Of a stretch of DNA of 9,838 nt, positions 1 to 6,196 are shown piece by piece. Position numbers and translations under genes: made by a program. The stretch is from Ruminococcaceae bacterium UBA5408 (GTDB taxonomy: Bacteria; Bacillota; Clostridia; Oscillospirales; Acutalibacteraceae). Location of the stretch: NCBI GenBank assembly GCA_002407645.1, contig DHNU01000073.1:1-9838 (forward strand), written 5' to 3'. The notes beneath the pieces are model-generated. The model worked only from the letters and a program-made list of their open reading frames with translations, searched no databases and had not been told where the DNA came from. Every line of letters starts with the position of its first letter. The first letter of the stretch is position 1.

Positions 1-117
1 TGGGTTGAGCAGCAGTATCTGCCGGACTAATTAAAAGATGTGAATTATTATAAATTTGGAGAAAATAAGATTGAACAAGCGTATAATATGTATTGGAAAA
101 AAATAAAATATAAATAA
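1..117 (+). pseudogene. rarA: 3' end of a rarA-like (replication-associated recombination protein A) gene with an in-frame stop
   Basis: Reading frame 1 gives WVEQQYLPD, a TAA at 28-30, then LKDVNYYKFGENKIEQ and a lysine-rich tail ending at a second TAA (115-117). The segment QQYLPD-x-LKD followed by a YY-x-FG-x-NK-x-EQ stretch resembles the C-terminal end of RarA/MgsA, the AAA+ ATPase that acts at stalled replication forks. A single base change (for example GAA to TAA) would explain the first stop. It would remove about 29 C-terminal residues while leaving the ATPase core, which lies outside the window, untouched. The family call rests on recalled similarity of a short tail, so it is likely but not certain. 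The gene could still be functional with a shortened tail. Confidence 0.68.
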
Positions 118-128
118 TTTAATTATGC

Positions 129-157
129 TTGTTTCTTCTAAAAATGCATGATATTAT
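129..157 (+). promoter_or_regulatory. Promoter of the flavin reductase-rubredoxin gene
   Basis: A TTGTTT -35 box (129-134) and a TATTAT -10 box (152-157) are separated by 17 bases. A TG at 149-150 makes it an extended -10. Initiation near 164 would give a leader of about 22 bases ahead of ATG 186, with the AAGGAGG ribosome site (171-177) inside it. Confidence 0.5.
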
Positions 158-185
158 ATATTAATAGAATAAGGAGGCATGTTTT

Positions 186-842
186 ATGAAAAATGAAATA
201 TTGTTTAATTTAACATACGGTATGTACGCAATTGGCGTAAACGATGGGAAGAAGGCCTCCGCTTGTATTGCCAATACAGTGGTGCAGGTCTGTAATGCGC
301 CGAATATGGTTGCTGTAAGTATAAACCATAATAATTACAGCAACGAGTGTATTGTAAAAAACGGAATTTTTACTGTTTCAGTTTTATCGGAAGATACCTC
401 CGGAGCGGTTATAGGTGCACTCGGATATAATTCAGGACGCGATACAGACAAACTCATTAATGTACGCCATAAAATTTTAGCTGAAGGTGTACCGGTTATA
501 AAAGAAAATATTTGCTGTTGGCTTCTCTGCAAGGTTGTAAACAGTGTTGAAACACCTACTCATACTATTTTTATAGCAGAAGTTATAGCCGGAAGTGAAA
601 AATCAAAAGGTACTCCGATGACATATGGTTATTACCACAGTGTTATTAAAGGAAAAGCCCCTAAGAATGCACCAACTTATCAGCAAGAGACTCAGAAAGA
701 CGACAATCCTGATACTGAAAGCTGGATATGCACTGTATGTGGTTATGTTTATAATGACCCTTATATATCATTTGAAGATTTACCAGACGACTGGGTTTGT
801 CCTATATGCGGTGCTCCCAAATCGGCTTTTAAAAGAAAGTAA
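186..842 (+). CDS. hrb: Flavin reductase-rubredoxin fusion (high molecular weight rubredoxin type)
   Basis: This is a 218-residue protein with two domains. Residues 1 to about 155 match the FMN-binding split-barrel flavin reductase family, with the typical stretch around [17 protein letters not shown]. Residues about 179-218 are a rubredoxin with iron ligands C182-x2-C185 and C205-x2-C208 and the [11 protein letters not shown] signature. The known Moorella homologue (Hrb) passes electrons from NAD(P)H to the flavodiiron protein FprA for reduction of O2 or NO in the cytoplasm. No fprA lies nearby here. The rubredoxin loop is short: 19 residues separate the second and third cysteines, against about 29 in free-standing rubredoxins. 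The start is fixed by AAGGAGG at 171-177, eight bases upstream. The gene has its own promoter and a possible terminator, so it is probably monocistronic. Confidence 0.9.
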   Translation: MKNEILFNLTYGMYAIGVNDGKKASACIANTVVQVCNAPNMVAVSINHNNYSNECIVKNGIFTVSVLSEDTSGAVIGALGYNSGRDTDKLINVRHKILAEGVPVIKENICCWLLCKVVNSVETPTHTIFIAEVIAGSEKSKGTPMTYGYYHSVIKGKAPKNAPTYQQETQKDDNPDTESWICTVCGYVYNDPYISFEDLPDDWVCPICGAPKSAFKRK

Positions 843-852
843 ATTAATTTGT

Positions 853-887
853 ACTCATTCTTTTGAATGAGTCCATTACTGTTTTTT
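853..887 (+). terminator. Possible rho-independent terminator after the flavin reductase-rubredoxin gene
   Basis: An 8-bp perfect stem (ACTCATTC 853-860 with GAATGAGT 865-872) closes a TTTT loop. A run of six T (882-887) follows only after a nine-base gap, which is longer than ideal, so this is a weak or imperfect terminator. Confidence 0.45.
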
Positions 888-933
888 ATTACAAATACAT
901 TAAGCATAATGAAACTTATGGAGCTTTTTTGTA

Positions 934-962
934 TTGAATAAAAAGTACATACAATGTATAAT
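934..962 (+). promoter_or_regulatory. Promoter of the transketolase operon
   Basis: TTGAAT (934-939) and a consensus TATAAT (957-962) are separated by exactly 17 bases, a strong SigA-type promoter. Initiation near 969 leaves a short leader before the AGGAGG ribosome site (985-990). Confidence 0.7.
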
Positions 963-995
963 ATTTAAATAATACGATGATTTTAGGAGGTTAGC

Positions 996-1841
996 ATGGA
1001 TAATTCGGGAAAGAAACAATTGCAAATTCTTGCATGTAAAGTAAGAATGGGTGCAATCGAAGGTGTGTTTAACGCAAAATCCGGCCATCTGGGCGGAAGC
1101 CTTTCTGCGGCAGATATTTTCACATATCTGTATTTTAAGGAAATGAATATTGACCCTAAAAATCCAAAGGATGAAAACAGGGACCGTATGGTGCTTTCAA
1201 AGGGACACTGTGCGCCCGGTCTTTATGCGACGCTTGCGTTAAAGGGTTATTTCGATAAGAACGAACTTAAAAAACTCCGTCATATCGGAGCTATGCTTCA
1301 GGGACATCCTGATATGAAGGGAACTCCGGGAATCGATATGAGTTCAGGCTCACTCGGACAGGGAATTTCCGCTGCGTGTGGAATGGCTCTTGCCGGTAAA
1401 ATGGATAAAAAAGATTACCGTGTATATACAGTTTTAGGTGACGGTGAAATTGAAGAAGGACAAGTATGGGAAGCCGCAATGTTTGCTGCACACCATAATT
1501 TGGACAACCTCTGCGCTATTGTTGACAGCAACGGTTTACAGATAGACGGTGCTGTTGCGGAAGTCGGCGGCCCTGAACCGATAGATGAAAAATTCCGCGC
1601 TTTTGGATTTGATGTTCAGGTTATTGACGGAAATAACTTTGACGAAATTGAGAAAGCATTTAATCATGCTAAAACAGTTAAGGGCAAGCCCAGTGCAATA
1701 ATTGCAAAGACTGTTAAAGGTAAAGGTGTTTCTTACATGGAAGACCAAGTCGGATGGCATGGCAAAGCTCCTAATGCAGACGAGTACGAGACTGCAATGA
1801 AAGAATTAAATAATACACTATCCGGATTGGAGGCGGAATAA
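996..1841 (+). CDS. Transketolase, N-terminal (thiamine pyrophosphate-binding) subunit
   Basis: This 281-residue protein carries the pyrophosphate-binding half of transketolase. Visible marks are SGHLGGSLS (H31), LSKGH (H71), the G-L-G-Q-G segment near 118-123, and the thiamine-diphosphate motif starting GDGE at 148-151 and ending at N179. With the next gene it forms a split transketolase, which moves two-carbon ketol units between sugar phosphates in the non-oxidative pentose phosphate pathway. The split form is common in Clostridia and archaea, and the length is normal for the N-terminal subunit. The start is supported by AGGAGG five bases upstream. The stop abuts the ATG of the C-terminal subunit with no gap, so the two chains are co-translated at matched levels. 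Confidence 0.95.
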   Translation: MDNSGKKQLQILACKVRMGAIEGVFNAKSGHLGGSLSAADIFTYLYFKEMNIDPKNPKDENRDRMVLSKGHCAPGLYATLALKGYFDKNELKKLRHIGAMLQGHPDMKGTPGIDMSSGSLGQGISAACGMALAGKMDKKDYRVYTVLGDGEIEEGQVWEAAMFAAHHNLDNLCAIVDSNGLQIDGAVAEVGGPEPIDEKFRAFGFDVQVIDGNNFDEIEKAFNHAKTVKGKPSAIIAKTVKGKGVSYMEDQVGWHGKAPNADEYETAMKELNNTLSGLEAE

Positions 1842-2786
1842 ATGGCAGAAATGGTAAAAAAGGCAACCAGAGAAAGCTACGGCGAAGCCTTGGTTGAATT
1901 GGCTGAAGATTACCCTCAGGTAGTCGTTTTGGACGCAGACCTTGCTGCGGCAACAAAAACAGGAATGTTTAAAAAAGCCTATCCGGAAAGATTTATTGAC
2001 TGCGGTATCGCAGAATGTAATATGGTCGGCATTGCAGCAGGACTTGCTGCCTGTGGTAAAATTCCTTTTGCAACATCATTTGCAATGTTTTCCGCAGGAC
2101 GTGCTTTTGAGCAGGTTCGCAATTCCGTTGGCTATCCTAAGCTTAATGTAAAAATTGTTGGTTCTCACGCGGGTATTTCAGTCGGTGAAGACGGCGCTAC
2201 CCATCAGTGCAATGAAGATATCGCTCTGATGAGGACAATTCCGGGTATGGTTATACTAAATCCTGCTGACCATTATGAAATGAAAGCTGCAGTTAAAGCG
2301 GCAATTGAATACCACGGCCCTGTTTATATAAGACTTGGCCGTCTTGCTGTAGAGAGCTTTAACAATTCAGATAATTATAAGTTTGAACTCGGAAAAGGAA
2401 TAACTCTCCGTGACGGTAAAGACATTACCATTGTTGCAACAGGGTTAATGGTTTCACGTGCTATTAAAGCAACTGAGGAACTCGAAAAACAGGGTATTGA
2501 TGCAAGACTTATTAATATCCATACTATTAAACCTCTTGACCGCGAACTGATATTAAAAGCCGCAAAAGAAACAGGCAGAATCATCACCGTTGAGGAACAC
2601 AATATTATCGGGGGACTCGGCGAAGCTGTTTGTTCACTTCTTTCAGAAGAGTGTCCTACACCGGTTACTCGTATCGGCGTAAAGGATGTTTACGGACATT
2701 CGGGCCCTGCGGTTGACCTTTTGGATGAGTTTGGGTTAAATACTTCAAATATTGTTGAAGTTACAAAGAAAGCACTGAATAAATAA
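1842..2786 (+). CDS. Transketolase, C-terminal subunit
   Basis: This 314-residue partner of the preceding gene contains the pyrimidine-binding and C-terminal domains of transketolase. The general-base glutamate expected to activate thiamine pyrophosphate is E58 in the GIAECN segment. H109 and H121 in the GSHAG and GATHQ segments fit substrate-binding positions. The C-terminal domain runs from about residue 190, with the EEHNIIGGLGEAV stretch typical of the family. The start codon directly follows the upstream stop, with a GGAGG (1830-1834) inside the upstream coding end. A strong terminator lies 24 bases after the stop, so the operon contains only the two subunits. No other pentose phosphate genes are adjacent. 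Confidence 0.95.
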   Translation: MAEMVKKATRESYGEALVELAEDYPQVVVLDADLAAATKTGMFKKAYPERFIDCGIAECNMVGIAAGLAACGKIPFATSFAMFSAGRAFEQVRNSVGYPKLNVKIVGSHAGISVGEDGATHQCNEDIALMRTIPGMVILNPADHYEMKAAVKAAIEYHGPVYIRLGRLAVESFNNSDNYKFELGKGITLRDGKDITIVATGLMVSRAIKATEELEKQGIDARLINIHTIKPLDRELILKAAKETGRIITVEEHNIIGGLGEAVCSLLSEECPTPVTRIGVKDVYGHSGPAVDLLDEFGLNTSNIVEVTKKALNK

Positions 2787-2809
2787 GATAGAAAATAGCG
2801 AATATATAA

Positions 2810-2838
2810 AAAGGTCCCCTTTTGGGGGACCTTTCTTT
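2810..2838 (+). terminator. Rho-independent terminator of the transketolase operon
   Basis: A perfect 10-bp stem (2810-2819 with 2825-2834, core GGTCCCC/GGGGACC) with a TTTTG loop is followed by a T-rich tail (TTTCTTT). On the minus strand the hairpin is also followed by a T-rich stretch, so it may additionally stop transcripts coming from the convergent glucokinase gene. Confidence 0.88.
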
Positions 2839-2921
2839 CAGTTTAGATTAAATTGTAATTTATTTTGGTTCTTTAACAGTTTCTTTAGCAATTGCTCTGG
2901 TAAATTAATATTTAGTACCTA

Positions 2922-2983
2922 TATCCCCTTCCGCATGAAACAACAGCTTGTTTTTCGCTAAACCTATTATGCGGAAGGGGGTA
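2922..2983. repeat. Long intergenic inverted repeat
   Basis: The 12-bp arms CCCCTTCCGCAT (2925-2936) and ATGCGGAAGGGG (2969-2980) are perfect. They extend to 15 pairs with one G-T wobble (2922-2924 with 2981-2983). The 32-base loop contains a small inner near-palindrome (AACAGCTTGTT). There is no T-run on either side, so it is not an obvious terminator. It sits between two convergent genes and is more GC-rich than its surroundings. No second copy is present in the window. It may be a dispersed intergenic palindrome or a processing hairpin on the 3' end of the glucokinase mRNA. Confidence 0.7.
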
Positions 2984-3017
2984 GGGGATGAGAACCCTAA
3001 CATTTCATAGAAAACTT

Positions 3018-3968
3018 TTATTTTCCGATAAGAGCGGCTCCGATTATGCCTGCGTCGTTACCGAGAACTGCTCGGCAAATTTTAGTACGCTTTTCAGGTT
3101 TTACTTTATATGAATAGCGAACTACATATTCACGAAGCGGTTTTAATATAGTTTCACCTTCATAGCAGATTCCTCCGCCTATGCATAGAACGTCGGGCTG
3201 TAATATGTTTATACAGTTTGCAAGTCCGCATCCAAGGTAGTCAAGATATTCGTCAACCACAGATTTACCGATAGGGTCGCCCGCACGCATGGCATCAAAT
3301 GCTGTGCGTCCGTCTACATTGTTGCGGTCGCCTTTTGCTATTTCCCAAAGAGGACTTTTTTTGTCACAGGTTTCCATGGCTTCTTTTGTCATGTTGATAA
3401 GTCCCGTTGCAGAAGCATAAGCCTCCCAGCAGCCGTCACGTCCACATGAACAGTGGCGCCCTTTATGAACAATAACCATATGCCCCATTTCGCCTGCGGC
3501 ATAATTTGAACCTGAATAAATTTTGCCGTCTATAATAATCCCACTGCCTATTCCCGTTCCAAGGGTAATTGCAAGTGCGTTATTTGCTCCTTTTAATGCG
3601 CCTGCCATGTATTCGCCGTATGCCGCCGCATTAGCATCATTTTCAACGATTACTTCTTTGTTCATCTTTTTTTGCAATAGCTTTTTAAGCTCAAAATTGT
3701 CAAAATAAAGATTATTTGAAAATATTACAACTCCGCTTTCCCTGTTTACCGCACCGGGTGTGCCTATTCCAACCCAGGGAACGTCGTCTATGGTGATATT
3801 CGCGTTTTTAAGCGCTTCAAATGCTGTGCCTGCGAGCTGTTCGCACATTTCATCAGGTGAGCATGGAACATGTGTTTTGCTTTTTGCGGTTGCGACTATT
3901 TTATTGTTTTCGTCAACAACTCCGACCTTTATCGAAGTACCTCCGAGGTCTATTCCGAGATAATACAT
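3018..3968 (-). CDS. glcK: ROK-family glucokinase
   Basis: This 316-residue cytoplasmic sugar kinase is expected to phosphorylate glucose to glucose-6-phosphate with ATP. The phosphate-binding loop DLGGTSIKVGVVD is at 7-19. The catalytic aspartate is D111 in VENDANAAAYGE, and the second glycine-rich ATP motif GTGIGSG is at 137-143. The ROK zinc site is complete: H163 in GEMGHM, then C173, C175 and C180 in CSCGRDGC, followed by E182. The C-terminal GGGICYEGE segment is also typical. There is no N-terminal DNA-binding domain, so it is a kinase rather than a ROK repressor. The start has AAGGGG seven bases upstream. It is divergent from the sugar transferase gene and appears monocistronic. Glucose is the likely substrate, but other hexoses or amino sugars cannot be excluded. 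Confidence 0.92.
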   Translation of the reverse strand: MYYLGIDLGGTSIKVGVVDENNKIVATAKSKTHVPCSPDEMCEQLAGTAFEALKNANITIDDVPWVGIGTPGAVNRESGVVIFSNNLYFDNFELKKLLQKKMNKEVIVENDANAAAYGEYMAGALKGANNALAITLGTGIGSGIIIDGKIYSGSNYAAGEMGHMVIVHKGRHCSCGRDGCWEAYASATGLINMTKEAMETCDKKSPLWEIAKGDRNNVDGRTAFDAMRAGDPIGKSVVDEYLDYLGCGLANCINILQPDVLCIGGGICYEGETILKPLREYVVRYSYKVKPEKRTKICRAVLGNDAGIIGAALIGK

Positions 3969-4013
3969 TCTGAAACCCCTTTACTAAGTATTTTGTATAA
4001 ATTCTTGTATATT

Positions 4014-4042
4014 AGTATATCATCATTTTATATGGAATGTAA
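4014..4042 (-). promoter_or_regulatory. Glucokinase promoter (minus strand)
   Basis: On the minus strand TTACAT (4042-4037) and TATACT (4019-4014) are separated by 17 bases. A TG one base ahead of the -10 makes it an extended -10. It lies about 46-75 bases upstream of the glucokinase ATG. Confidence 0.55.
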
Positions 4043-4075
4043 ATATAATAAAATGTATAGTTATATAAAAAAATG

Positions 4076-4102
4076 TTGCATATTTTGTACTTGTGTTATA
4101 AT
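4076..4102 (+). promoter_or_regulatory. Probable promoter of the sugar transferase gene
   Basis: A consensus TATAAT (4097-4102) preceded by TG-T (extended -10) lies behind TTGCAT (4076-4081). The 15-base spacer is short, but the extended -10 could compensate. It is arranged back to back with the glucokinase promoter. Confidence 0.5.
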
Positions 4103-4130
4103 ATAAAAAATATTATGTAATAATCAGGAA

Positions 4131-4823
4131 ATGGAGAAAATCAATTTGATATATGAAAATCTGCCCAAAAGTATGAAAAACGAATATACAAAGCAGTACG
4201 TTGATTTATTGAATAATAGTAAATTTTCACTTTGTGTTAAGCGTGTTTTTGATGTTGTGGTATCTTTTATAATACTTTTATTGATTTCACCCTTTTTTTT
4301 AATTTTAGCGGCAGCAATAAAAATTGACTCAAAAGGGCCGGTGTTTTACCGTCAAATCCGAGTAGGACGCTATAATGAGGATTTTAAAATTTTTAAATTC
4401 AGAACAATGGTACAGGATGCAGATAAAATTGGTTTGCCGCTTACAGTCGGTGATGACCCGCGTGTTACAAGGGTAGGGCATTTAATTAGAAAACTCAGGT
4501 TAGACGAATTTTCTCAGCTGCTAAATGTCTTAAACGGTACTATGAGTCTTGTTGGCCCCCGTCCTGAAGTACGCAAGTATGTTGATGCATATACCGATGA
4601 ATATATGGCAACTCTGCTTATCCGCCCGGGAATTACGGCTACTTCAAGTATAGCATTTAAAGATGAAGATAAAATTTTAAATTCCGCGGATAACGCAGAA
4701 GAAGTTTACGTGGAAAAAATTCTCCCTCCAAAAATGAAATATAATCTTGAGTATATGAAAAATATAACACTATTAAATGACATAAAAATTATGTTCCAAA
4801 CAGTTGGTGCAGTACTAAAATAA
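4131..4823 (+). CDS. Polyisoprenyl-phosphate sugar-1-phosphate transferase (bacterial sugar transferase family)
   Basis: This 230-residue monotopic membrane enzyme would transfer a sugar-1-phosphate from a nucleotide sugar to undecaprenyl phosphate, the first step in surface glycan assembly. It begins with a basic KRVFD (37-41). A membrane helix follows at about 42-62 with the Ser-Pro break (S53-P54) expected for a re-entrant helix. FKFRTM (88-93), the catalytic Asp-Glu pair D125-E126 in LRLDEFSQ, and SLVGPRPE (139-146) then appear. There is no N-terminal multi-helix extension, so this is the short PglC-like form. The ATG at 4131 has only a weak AGGA directly before it. A TTG at 4146, preceded by GGAG (4133-4136) at good spacing, would give M-IYENLPKSM, like the start I recall for relatives, and may be the true start. 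No glycosyltransferase cluster accompanies it. Confidence 0.9.
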   Translation: MEKINLIYENLPKSMKNEYTKQYVDLLNNSKFSLCVKRVFDVVVSFIILLLISPFFLILAAAIKIDSKGPVFYRQIRVGRYNEDFKIFKFRTMVQDADKIGLPLTVGDDPRVTRVGHLIRKLRLDEFSQLLNVLNGTMSLVGPRPEVRKYVDAYTDEYMATLLIRPGITATSSIAFKDEDKILNSADNAEEVYVEKILPPKMKYNLEYMKNITLLNDIKIMFQTVGAVLK

Positions 4824-4837
4824 AAAGTATTCTAAAT

Positions 4838-4880
4838 AAATCACCCTATGCTTGTTTATACTAAGCATGAGGTGATTTTT
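4838..4880. terminator. Bidirectional terminator between the sugar transferase and regulator genes
   Basis: An outer stem AAATCACC (4838-4845) with GGTGATTT (4871-4878) and an inner stem ATGCTT (4848-4853) with AAGCAT (4863-4868) are joined by one mismatch and one wobble, with T5 at the end. The minus strand also reads into a T-rich stretch, so it can serve the convergent regulator gene. The hairpin is built largely from the first copy of the 35-bp repeat. Confidence 0.75.
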
Positions 4881-4882
4881 AT
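4848..4882 (+). repeat. 35-bp direct repeat, copy A
   Basis: This sequence is identical over 35 bases to 6197-6231, starting ATGCTTGTTTATACTAAGCA. Similarity continues weakly for about 12 bases to the left. Copy A forms the inner part and right arm of the terminator after the sugar transferase gene. It has no open frame behind it. Confidence 0.9.
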
Positions 4883-4898
4883 ATCTTACAAATAATAT

Positions 4899-5192
4899 TT
4901 AATTATTGTTTGACTTAATTATATTTTCCAATAATTCCACATATTCTTCTAATTGGGTTAATCCGTGATCAGTTATAAAATATTGGGTATTCATTTTTTT
5001 ATTTTTAATAGATTTTTTCGACTTTACATAACCCCAATTTTCTAATTTTGACAGCTGTACGCTTATATTTCCCTCAGATGCTTTAGTAATATTTTTCAGC
5101 TCATTAAAATTCTTTCCTCCGCTTACAAGTGAGCTTATTAAACTCAGCCTAAGCGGAAGACTGAATGCTTTTGGAATATTATTTAATTCCAT
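4899..5192 (-). CDS. Winged-helix transcriptional regulator (ArsR/MarR-like single-domain)
   Basis: This 97-residue protein is a stand-alone winged helix. The N-terminal helix 8-24 is followed by a helix-turn-helix at about 27-57 (FNELKNITKASEGNISVQLS), in which NISVQLSKLENWGYV is the recognition helix and its continuation. A lysine-rich wing spans about 58-75 (KSKKSIKNKK then TQYFITDHG), and a C-terminal helix is probably for dimerisation. There is no ligand cysteine motif and no sensor domain. It resembles the winged-helix DNA-binding domain family (HTH_34) often paired with a membrane protein. Its ATG lies inside the end of the upstream membrane protein gene (14-base overlap), with GAGAGGTG as ribosome site, so translation is coupled. 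It probably represses its own operon through the palindrome at 5896-5918. Confidence 0.85.
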   Translation of the reverse strand: MELNNIPKAFSLPLRLSLISSLVSGGKNFNELKNITKASEGNISVQLSKLENWGYVKSKKSIKNKKMNTQYFITDHGLTQLEEYVELLENIIKSNNN

Positions 5193-5877
5193 TTACACCT
5201 CTCCCTTGTTTCCGTAGAGTAAGACCTAATACTATATAACCGACTGATGTTACTATTGTATAATAAATACCGTACAAGGGAAAGTCAATAGAAGCTGAAT
5301 TTGTAAGGGAATATGAAAGAGATGAATCTTTAAATACACTTGATAAAATCAGATATATAGACATGATGATTACAGATATTGCCGTTATACCGTGATGTTG
5401 ACTTATAAGACCGCATATCACAGCACAAAAGAAGAAAAGAATAATGTTTGCTGTCATTTCTTGATTAATTAAAATTGAGTAACTCTGAGCTTTTATCATA
5501 TTGTCACTATTTATTAATATAAAATATATCGAAATAAGGGACATAATAAAAGGTATTGCAAAAAGAATAATACCGCACAGATTAAGAATCCCGATATAGT
5601 ATTTATTTGCTGTTGCTTTTTCTTTACGATAGGAATACATATAGTAAATAAATAATCCAATAATAGCCGCTTTTTCTAAAATTAGTTCAGTAATAGAAAA
5701 TGCTTGATTGTGAAAGGAAAAAAATGAACTTCCATATTGTATCAGGTAAAATATTAAGTTCATTATCCCGTAATAAAACAAAATGTTAGAAAGTGTTTCC
5801 CACTTTATTTTTGTTTCATCAATGACGTTTTTAATTAGGAAAATCTGTTCTAAAGCTTTGTCATTATTGCTTTTCAT
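5179..5877 (-). CDS. Six-helix membrane protein of unknown function, operon partner of the winged-helix regulator
   Basis: This 232-residue protein is not recognised as a named family. A charged N-terminus (1-30) precedes about six hydrophobic segments, near residues 31-53, 64-83, 93-121, 141-160, 163-183 and 200-222. A short basic tail (RKQGRGVNGIK) suggests a cytoplasmic C-terminus. No transporter nucleotide-binding motif or catalytic signature is visible. Small winged-helix regulator plus membrane protein pairs are frequent in Clostridia, and by analogy this one could sense or respond to membrane stress, but that is inference. The start is supported by AAGGAG (5887-5892) nine bases upstream. 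It is first in the two-gene operon and overlaps the regulator gene by 14 bases. Confidence 0.8.
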   Translation of the reverse strand: MKSNNDKALEQIFLIKNVIDETKIKWETLSNILFYYGIMNLIFYLIQYGSSFFSFHNQAFSITELILEKAAIIGLFIYYMYSYRKEKATANKYYIGILNLCGIILFAIPFIMSLISIYFILINSDNMIKAQSYSILINQEMTANIILFFFCAVICGLISQHHGITAISVIIMSIYLILSSVFKDSSLSYSLTNSASIDFPLYGIYYTIVTSVGYIVLGLTLRKQGRGVNGIK

Positions 5878-5895
5878 TACAGTACACTCCTTAAA

Positions 5896-5918
5896 TTATA
5901 ATATACTTTATATTATAA
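5896..5918. promoter_or_regulatory. Palindromic operator over the regulator operon promoter
   Basis: Perfect 10-bp arms TTATAATATA (5896-5905) and TATATTATAA (5909-5918) flank a CTT spacer. The palindrome covers the -10 box and probable start site of the minus-strand promoter, where a dimeric winged-helix repressor would bind. The region is AT-rich, but a perfect 10-bp pair with a 3-base spacer is unlikely by chance at this position. Confidence 0.6.
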
Positions 5919-5939
5919 ACCACTTTACATAAAAGTAAA
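5912..5939 (-). promoter_or_regulatory. Promoter of the membrane protein-regulator operon
   Basis: Minus-strand TTTACT (5939-5934) and TATAAT (5917-5912) are separated by 16 bases. The -35 box sits in a second small inverted repeat (TTTAC 5924-5928 with GTAAA 5935-5939), which may add a further protein contact. Confidence 0.6.
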
Positions 5940-5963
5940 CAGCAAATTATAATTAATTATAAA

Positions 5964-6015
5964 AAGGTACTAATGCTAAACTTGAGTTTTGCAATAGTAC
6001 CTTAATTGTTTTTTT
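5964..6015. terminator. Orphan hairpin with T-runs on both sides
   Basis: The outer stem is 9 bp (AAGGTACTA 5964-5972 with TAGTACCTT 5995-6003). It continues inward past two mismatches to GC-containing 3-bp and 4-bp stems and a TTGA loop. Seven T follow on the plus strand (6009-6015), and T5 follows on the minus strand. It has the form of a bidirectional terminator, but no gene reads into it from either side in this window. Confidence 0.6.
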
Positions 6016-6190
6016 GATTTAGACGGTCGCAGATAAACTAAGTTTAATACTTATGAATCATAATGAAATTCGGAATAATATTATTCACATTTAATTACCA
6101 CTCTAAATCATTATAATGCTTGATTTAGGGAAAATGCAAGAAATATACTTATTAGAAATATATTTTGTCTCTAAATTATAAGTAAATAAT
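6016..6190. other. Non-coding spacer upstream of the 59-residue small-protein gene
   Basis: No coding frame is supported here. The spacer holds a 14-bp perfect palindrome GAATAATATTATTC (6073-6086) and a short direct repeat GAAATATACTT / GAAATATATTT (from 6140 and 6155). The promoter of the small-protein operon should be in this stretch, but I see only weak candidates (for example TTAGAA 6152-6157 with TTATAA 6176-6181). Confidence 0.5.
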
Positions 6191-6196
6191 TGCCCC

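Noticed and set aside
28..30. Reading TAA as a sense codon (recoded genetic code)
   Set aside because: Nearly all genes here, including the transketolase subunits and the peptidase, end normally at TAA, so reassignment is not supported.
71..87. TTGAAC and TATAAT near the rarA end as a promoter
   Set aside because: The two boxes are only about five bases apart, and the sequence is explained by the rarA coding tail.
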